Below, one piece after another: positions 59,583 to 64,000 of a stretch of 64,000 bases of DNA (the stretch's first letter is position 1; every line of letters begins with the position of its first letter). Made by a program: the position numbers and the translations under genes. Below the pieces are notes generated by a model. That model saw only the letters and a program-made list of their open reading frames with translations. It ran no database searches and was not told where the DNA came from. This DNA is from Brevibacillus antibioticus (GTDB lineage: Bacteria; Bacillota; Bacilli; Brevibacillales; Brevibacillaceae), in contig NZ_SZNK01000001.1 of assembly GCF_005217615.1 (NCBI RefSeq), positions 3,864,001-3,928,000 of the forward strand. The letters are read 5' to 3'.

Positions 59583-60119
59583 TCATATTTCCCGAATGGA
59601 GATGGTACGCCTTTTGGTTAGGCGAATCACATCCAACAAATCAACTTTTTGCCTTGTGGTTTCATGATACAGCCATTTTTCCTGAACATGATCCACAAAT
59701 AAAATTCCGTCTAAATGATCGATTTCATGCTGCATACAAACAGCAAGGAATCCGTCTGCTGCAAGGATCATTTCCTCGCCTTGTCTGTTCAACGTCTTTA
59801 CCTTTACATGCTCGGCTCTCTTTACATTGCCATAGTAACCCGGAAAAGATAAGCAAGCCTCCATTCCGCTTTGTTCGCCACTCCTTTCTATGATTTCTGG
59901 ATTAATGAGCTCCATTAATCCATCTCCGCAATCCATGACAACCACTCTGCGAAGAATGCCTACTTGAGGTGCGGCAAGACCAGCACGGCCATCTGCGGCA
60001 TATAAGGTCTCAGCCATCTCATCCAGTAGCTTGAACGTTTTCGCATTCAGCTCATCCACTGGCTTGGCTACTTTGCGCAAAATCGGGTCTCCAAAAGGCA
60101 AAATCTGTTTCACTGCCAT
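59583..60119 (-). CDS. def: Peptide deformylase
   Basis: 178 residues. Motif 1 GLAAPQVG (47-54), motif 2 EACLS with Cys89 (the usual form is EGCLS), motif 3 HEIDH (131-135). Removes the formyl group from nascent proteins. The Gly-to-Ala change next to the metal Cys is seen in some secondary deformylases. Located immediately downstream of a small XRE-type gene, 20 bp apart. Confidence 0.93.
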   Translation of the reverse strand: MAVKQILPFGDPILRKVAKPVDELNAKTFKLLDEMAETLYAADGRAGLAAPQVGILRRVVVMDCGDGLMELINPEIIERSGEQSGMEACLSFPGYYGNVKRAEHVKVKTLNRQGEEMILAADGFLAVCMQHEIDHLDGILFVDHVQEKWLYHETTRQKVDLLDVIRLTKRRTISIREI

Positions 60120-60139
60120 ATTTTTATGCTCCCTTCACT

Positions 60140-60367
60140 CTATTTAGGCGGTGTATATGCCCACAAGTCATTTGGTGTACACTCCAGAGCTGTACAGAGT
60201 GCATCAAGTGTCTCGGCTTTCATTTGCTTGGGCTGACTGGTTAGTAAAGCACTGATGGAGGCTGGAGACAGACTGTAATTTGCTTTCTCTTTCAACAGCC
60301 TTGCTAAAGCGGCTCCCGTCCAAACTTCTCTTTCTGCCATTACTTTTCGCAACATCCAGACAAGCAT
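60140..60367 (-). CDS. Small XRE/Cro-type helix-turn-helix protein
   Basis: 75 residues with an HTH of the compact XRE type (NYSLSPASISALLTSQPKQM, then ETLDALCTALECTPNDLWAY), similar to single-domain Bacillus regulators such as YozG. Start ATG 60367 with GAGGGGTG upstream. Followed by the deformylase gene in the same direction, so the two may be co-transcribed and it might control that unit. Confidence 0.82.
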   Translation of the reverse strand: MLVWMLRKVMAEREVWTGAALARLLKEKANYSLSPASISALLTSQPKQMKAETLDALCTALECTPNDLWAYTPPK

Positions 60368-60446
60368 CTTTTCACCCCTCAAAATTCGGTATTAACTAAT
60401 TTTATTCGGCAACACCTAATATACCATATTTTGTATACAGAAATAC

Positions 60447-60472
60447 AAAAACGCCAAAAACTTGGCGTTTTT
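60447..60472. terminator. Bidirectional terminator next to the flavin reductase gene
   Basis: AAAAACGCCAA-aaac-TTGGCGTTTTT, perfect 11-bp arms with T-runs on both strands; for the minus strand it ends the flavin reductase gene. Confidence 0.8.
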
Positions 60473-60478
60473 GACGTT

Positions 60479-61081
60479 CTACGTTTCCGATCGATATGTT
60501 TTTCCCAACTGATCACCGAGACTAAAATAATGACGGAAGTTGTAGATCAGCGGATTCCATGCTTGGGGGTTCACGTGATGAGCACTTTGTACAATTTGTT
60601 TGTCTGCATGGACGCAACGCACTTCTGTCTCCACGATCGCAAACATGTCGGCATATTCCGGAAAACGGATTGTGCGGACGACTGCTTCGAGTTGAAGCTG
60701 GCATTCTCCCACTCGTTTTGGACGAACGATATCAGAGTCAACAGGAGTCAAATTGGCTGCCTGAAACTTATTCGCTTCATAGCGGAAGCCAAGCTCCTGT
60801 TTGTAGGTGGGTACGGGATTGCGTCCTGTTAGCGGAGCCAACGCTTCCACTTGCTGCCACATCGAGGCATCCGGCAAATTGATGACACACTCCTGCCGCT
60901 GACGCAAATTTTCCAATCCATGCGAGCCAAACCCGAGTCCCAGAATGACAAAATTCCCCAACGCCCACGACGATGAAATGGGACTGATGTTTGTTGTGCC
61001 ATCTTCATTTTCAGTCGTCAACAGGACGACGGGGGTTCCGTAATACAAAATCTTCGGTTGGATGGTTGTATGGCTTGTCAT
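60479..61081 (-). CDS. Flavin reductase-like FMN-binding protein
   Basis: 200 residues. Flavin reductase/DIM6-type split barrel: YYGTPVVLLTTENEDGTTNI and SPISSSWALGNFVILGLG at the N-terminus, then ENLRQRQECVINLPDA. Such proteins bind FMN and reduce it with NAD(P)H or act as flavoprotein oxidoreductases; substrate unknown. Start at 61081 (second ATG) has GGGGGC seven nucleotides upstream. Confidence 0.86.
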   Translation of the reverse strand: MTSHTTIQPKILYYGTPVVLLTTENEDGTTNISPISSSWALGNFVILGLGFGSHGLENLRQRQECVINLPDASMWQQVEALAPLTGRNPVPTYKQELGFRYEANKFQAANLTPVDSDIVRPKRVGECQLQLEAVVRTIRFPEYADMFAIVETEVRCVHADKQIVQSAHHVNPQAWNPLIYNFRHYFSLGDQLGKTYRSET

Positions 61082-61222
61082 GAACATAGCCCCCTTTGAC
61101 TAGAATCCATCTTGCTACGACTTATTCTAGTCGAGGATTATTTCCATCGCGCTCGAAGTGTGAATGTATGCTTACCTCTGCAACAATCTCGTGATAGCCT
61201 CGTTCGTTTGCACGGTATATGT

Positions 61223-62950
61223 CTATACCTTAAATCGGCGAATCATATGCTGCAGCTCTTCTGCCATATTGGAAAGAGCTGTTGCTGACGAAGCGATTTC
61301 CTCCATAGAAGCGAGCTGCTGCTGTGTAGCAGCGGAAACGTTTTGCGTGCCCTCAGCAGTCAAGTCGGAAACTTCGCTGACCAGCTCCATCGCTTGTACG
61401 ACCTGTTCGGTATGGGCAGACACTTCCTGGGCAGATGCAGACACATCGTGAATCTGGTCGGCTACTGTGCCAATCGAGTTCTGAATTTCCCCGAAGGTTT
61501 CGCCCGCACGGTGAACGACGCGAATTCCTTCTTTTACTTCTTGGGTACCTGTTTCCATCGATTCGACCGCGACTTTTGTATCTGTCTGAATCGTACTGAT
61601 CAACTGCGCAATTTTTTGAGCGGACTGAGCTGATTGCTCTGCCAGCTTCCGTACTTCATCTGCTACAACCGCGAATCCACGGCCGTGCTCTCCTGCGCGT
61701 GCTGCTTCAATCGCTGCATTGAGGGCGAGCAGATTGGTCTGATCCGCAATACCTGTAATGACCTCGATGATCTCTCCGATTGCTTGAGAATGATTGCCCA
61801 GACCGTCTATCACAGATGAGAGCTCACGCATCGAAGCGTGGATCGCATTCATTTGTTGAACCGCGGCCTGAATCGACTGGTTGCCTTCTCCTGCCATGTT
61901 GGCTACTTCGCTCACCATATTGGATGTTTGCTGTGCGTTATTTGCGATTTGACGAATTCCTCGTGACATATCATCAATGGATTTCGACCCATTCTCTACA
62001 CTCGCTACCTGGCGATCAACGCCTGCTGCCACTTCTTGAACAGTAACAGCAATCTGTTCAGTGGCCCTGCTTGTCTGATCTGCACTTGCCGTCAATTGCT
62101 CAGCCGATGCGGCTACCTGCTCGGAGGTTCCACCTACCTGACGAATGACAGTGGTTAAACTGCTGGTCATCTCATTGAACGAATTCACCAGATCCAAAAT
62201 CTCGTCACGACTTTTGACAACCAATGGCTCCACACGTAAATCACCATCAGCGACTTTCTTCATCTCTTCCATCAAACGCAAGATCGGTCGACGGATGCTT
62301 GACGTCAGTACGACCGCTAGCGCCACACACGCAATGATAGAGATAATCATGATAATATTCAGGTCCCGCTTGACTGACTCATACAGTTGCGCACTTTCCG
62401 TGCCAGCGCGTTGTGCTCCTTCACTGTTATTCGTCATCATGGCATCCAAATATTTCTTGCGTTCTACAAACAATTCACTGCCTTTTTTCTTGATGCGCTC
62501 CAGCTCGGCCATGTCTGCATCGGTAGCCGGTCTTCTGATATCGACCTTTTTGGCGATTACCACGTATTGCGGACTGAAATCCTCGTATTTTTGCAGCGCC
62601 TGCTTCAATCCTTCAAAATTGTTACGGTCCTCTTCACTGGAAATCGTTTTTTCATAGCTGGCCAATAAGCCGTCCATATAGGCAAATTGGTCATCGACTT
62701 GCTTTGCGTACTTATTCTTGGCATCCATGTTCTCTGTCGTAAGCATGGTTTGCGTAACTCCGTAAATGGCTTCTAGTGTCATGTTGATCTTCAAAATATC
62801 TTCCAGACCTGGGCGCCACTTCGTATTCATTTCCACCATCTTCTGATTCATCTGTTCCATCTTGATAATGGTCGTGATCCCCATAAACAGCATGATGACC
62901 AGGATCAGCGCGTACGCACTACCCAATTTTTTTCCGATCGTCCATTTCAT
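61223..62950 (-). CDS. Methyl-accepting chemotaxis protein
   Basis: 575 residues. TM1 about 10-30, extracellular four-helix-bundle (4HB_MCP-like) sensor about 31-185, TM2 about 186-207, HAMP about 208-262, and a signalling domain with the hairpin tip [20 protein letters not shown] and [20 protein letters not shown]. Ligand unknown. ATG 62950 is chosen since upstream codons lack an SD; the SD (AGTGGTG) is weak. Confidence 0.93.
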   Translation of the reverse strand: MKWTIGKKLGSAYALILVIMLFMGITTIIKMEQMNQKMVEMNTKWRPGLEDILKINMTLEAIYGVTQTMLTTENMDAKNKYAKQVDDQFAYMDGLLASYEKTISSEEDRNNFEGLKQALQKYEDFSPQYVVIAKKVDIRRPATDADMAELERIKKKGSELFVERKKYLDAMMTNNSEGAQRAGTESAQLYESVKRDLNIIMIISIIACVALAVVLTSSIRRPILRLMEEMKKVADGDLRVEPLVVKSRDEILDLVNSFNEMTSSLTTVIRQVGGTSEQVAASAEQLTASADQTSRATEQIAVTVQEVAAGVDRQVASVENGSKSIDDMSRGIRQIANNAQQTSNMVSEVANMAGEGNQSIQAAVQQMNAIHASMRELSSVIDGLGNHSQAIGEIIEVITGIADQTNLLALNAAIEAARAGEHGRGFAVVADEVRKLAEQSAQSAQKIAQLISTIQTDTKVAVESMETGTQEVKEGIRVVHRAGETFGEIQNSIGTVADQIHDVSASAQEVSAHTEQVVQAMELVSEVSDLTAEGTQNVSAATQQQLASMEEIASSATALSNMAEELQHMIRRFKV

Positions 62951-63126
62951 TTCGTAAACACCACTTTTCTTGACATATGATAATAACGTAATCTCCTTTT
63001 CCCTCCCAACTGATGGAATAAACCTTATTGCACACAAAAAAATGGATCTTTCCACAAAAAATTAAAATCCACCATTCAGAAAACTCCTGTAAGATAGATG
63101 AAAATAAGCGGAATGGAGGACGGTTG

Positions 63127-64000
63127 ATGCAAAACTACGACGTCATTATTGTTGGAGCAGGGTCGATGGGAATGGCAGCTGGCTACTATCTAGCGAAACA
63201 GGGCATGCGTACACTCATGATCGATGCCTTTGATCCCCCACACACGATGGGTAGCCATCATGGGGATACCCGTATCATTCGCCATGCGTACGGAGAAGGA
63301 AAGCAGTACGTCCCGCTTGCGTTGCGAGCGCAACAGTTGTGGTCAGAACTGGAACAAGCATGTGGTATACCGATCTTCGCCAAAACGGGTGTTTTGAACG
63401 CTGGACCCTTGAATTGTCCTTTCCTGAATGAAATTCGGGTGAGCGCCGAGCAGTACTCCCTGCCCTTGGAAGTACTCAATGCCGATGAGGTCATGCAACG
63501 CTGGCCAGGAATCAATCTGCCTACTGATTACTACGGTTGCCTGGAGCCTACTTCAGGTGTGCTTTATTCCGAAAACGGTATTCGTGCCTATCGAGAGCTC
63601 GCCCTTTCCTCAGGAGCTACACTGTTGACGAACACGCCAGTCACGCAGTTGGAGCCAGCAGGAAATGGGTTCATCGTACATACGGAATCTACCAGCTACC
63701 ACGGCGATAAAGTCCTTCTATCCGCCGGTGCTTGGAATGGTTCTCTCCTTGACTCATTGGGCTTGTCCATCCCGCTCACGCCTACACGCAAAACGGTCGC
63801 CTGGTTTGGTGCAGATGAGAACCAGTACAGTGCGGATGGCTTTCCCGCTTTCATCGTTCGCCTTCATGACTCCATGTTCTACGGATTTCCCAGCTTTGAT
63901 GGCAGTGGTGTAAAAATCGGACGCCATGACGGAGGACACGCCATCGATCCCGATAAATTGGAACGTACCTTTGGCACCTATTTGTCAGACGAAGGCGATG
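63127..64000 (+). CDS. N-methyl-L-tryptophan oxidase / sarcosine oxidase-like FAD enzyme (cut by window end)
   Basis: At least 291 residues; the C-terminus with the FAD-linking Cys lies beyond the window. N-terminal YDVIIVGAGSMGMAAGYYLA binds FAD, and MGSHHGDTRIIRHAYGEG matches the MTOX/SolA box. Oxidises N-methyl groups of amino acids such as sarcosine or N-methyltryptophan to formaldehyde. SD GGAGG 7 nt upstream. Confidence 0.9.
   Translation, partial: MQNYDVIIVGAGSMGMAAGYYLAKQGMRTLMIDAFDPPHTMGSHHGDTRIIRHAYGEGKQYVPLALRAQQLWSELEQACGIPIFAKTGVLNAGPLNCPFLNEIRVSAEQYSLPLEVLNADEVMQRWPGINLPTDYYGCLEPTSGVLYSENGIRAYRELALSSGATLLTNTPVTQLEPAGNGFIVHTESTSYHGDKVLLSAGAWNGSLLDSLGLSIPLTPTRKTVAWFGADENQYSADGFPAFIVRLHDSMFYGFPSFDGSGVKIGRHDGGHAIDPDKLERTFGTYLSDEGD

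Overview
The window looks like chromosomal DNA of an aerobic, endospore-forming, motile, low-to-mid GC Firmicute, most likely Brevibacillus or a close Paenibacillaceae relative (inference from gene content; no rRNA is present to confirm it). Pointers are an SspK-type spore protein, Bacillus-type homologues (YtpB, YlaF, YugN, YqkK, CvfB and YkkCD-like), MotAB, strong AGGAGG ribosome-binding sites and frequent TTG/GTG starts. There are no tRNA or rRNA genes, no CRISPR, no prophage and no intact mobile element; one IS3-family orfA remnant and two other gene remnants are present.

Layout. 1-4.3 kb: HAD hydrolase end, small coiled-coil protein, thioesterase, DinB and GNAT genes, then an EamA transporter preceded by a 15-codon leader ORF and a hairpin over its SD, then an S66 peptidase. 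4.4-10.8 kb (mostly minus): lipoprotein, two-component system, BrnQ, AlkA, proline dehydrogenase. 10.9-15.2 kb (plus): sigma-54 activator divergent from proline dehydrogenase with a matching -24/-12 promoter, an overlapping winged-helix/TPR-like regulator, and an MFS exporter. 15.6-22.1 kb: PilZ protein, YlaF-like protein, tetraprenyl-beta-curcumene synthase, orphan histidine kinase, CvfB, UppP, toprim protein. 22.2-29.3 kb: ArsR regulator and MFS exporters, and a MerR regulator with a 19-bp-spacer promoter in front of an agmatine deiminase-like lipoprotein. 29.3-37.5 kb (minus): NadK-MOSC-YbaK operon, NUDIX, YugN, an Sm-like repeat protein, TPP riboswitch plus thiO, and phosphoglucose isomerase with an extra DNA-binding-like C-terminus. 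37.6-41 kb: YknXYZ/MacAB-like ABC exporter with a sigma-W-like promoter. 41-47.6 kb: small proteins, sspK, IS3 remnant, M50 protease, CBS/DUF21 protein. 47.7-54.5 kb (minus): CDF transporter, guanidine-I riboswitch with a paired SMR exporter, AtoE transporter with a sigma-54 promoter and AtoSC-like regulators. 54.6-64 kb: LMW phosphatase, hydrolase, HxlR regulator, MotAB, ZIP transporter, peptide deformylase, flavin reductase, chemoreceptor and an N-methyltryptophan oxidase-like gene cut by the window end.

The most unusual signal is not a protein. Two families of roughly 200-bp dispersed repeats, called A and B here, fold into long nested hairpins. Family A has three full copies and one fragment; family B has two copies. 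Variable stem positions differ between copies but stay complementary, while some loop and junction sequences are nearly identical. This is the pattern expected of a conserved RNA or DNA structure. In two places they sit side by side as B then A, once between the TPP riboswitch and thiO.

How the genes fit together. Several units carry their own recognisable control: guanidine-I riboswitch with GdnCD, TPP riboswitch with ThiO, sigma-54 promoters with proline dehydrogenase and AtoE next to their likely activators, and a MerR promoter with the deiminase. Half a dozen drug/solute exporters are scattered among their own regulators, typical of a soil bacterium.
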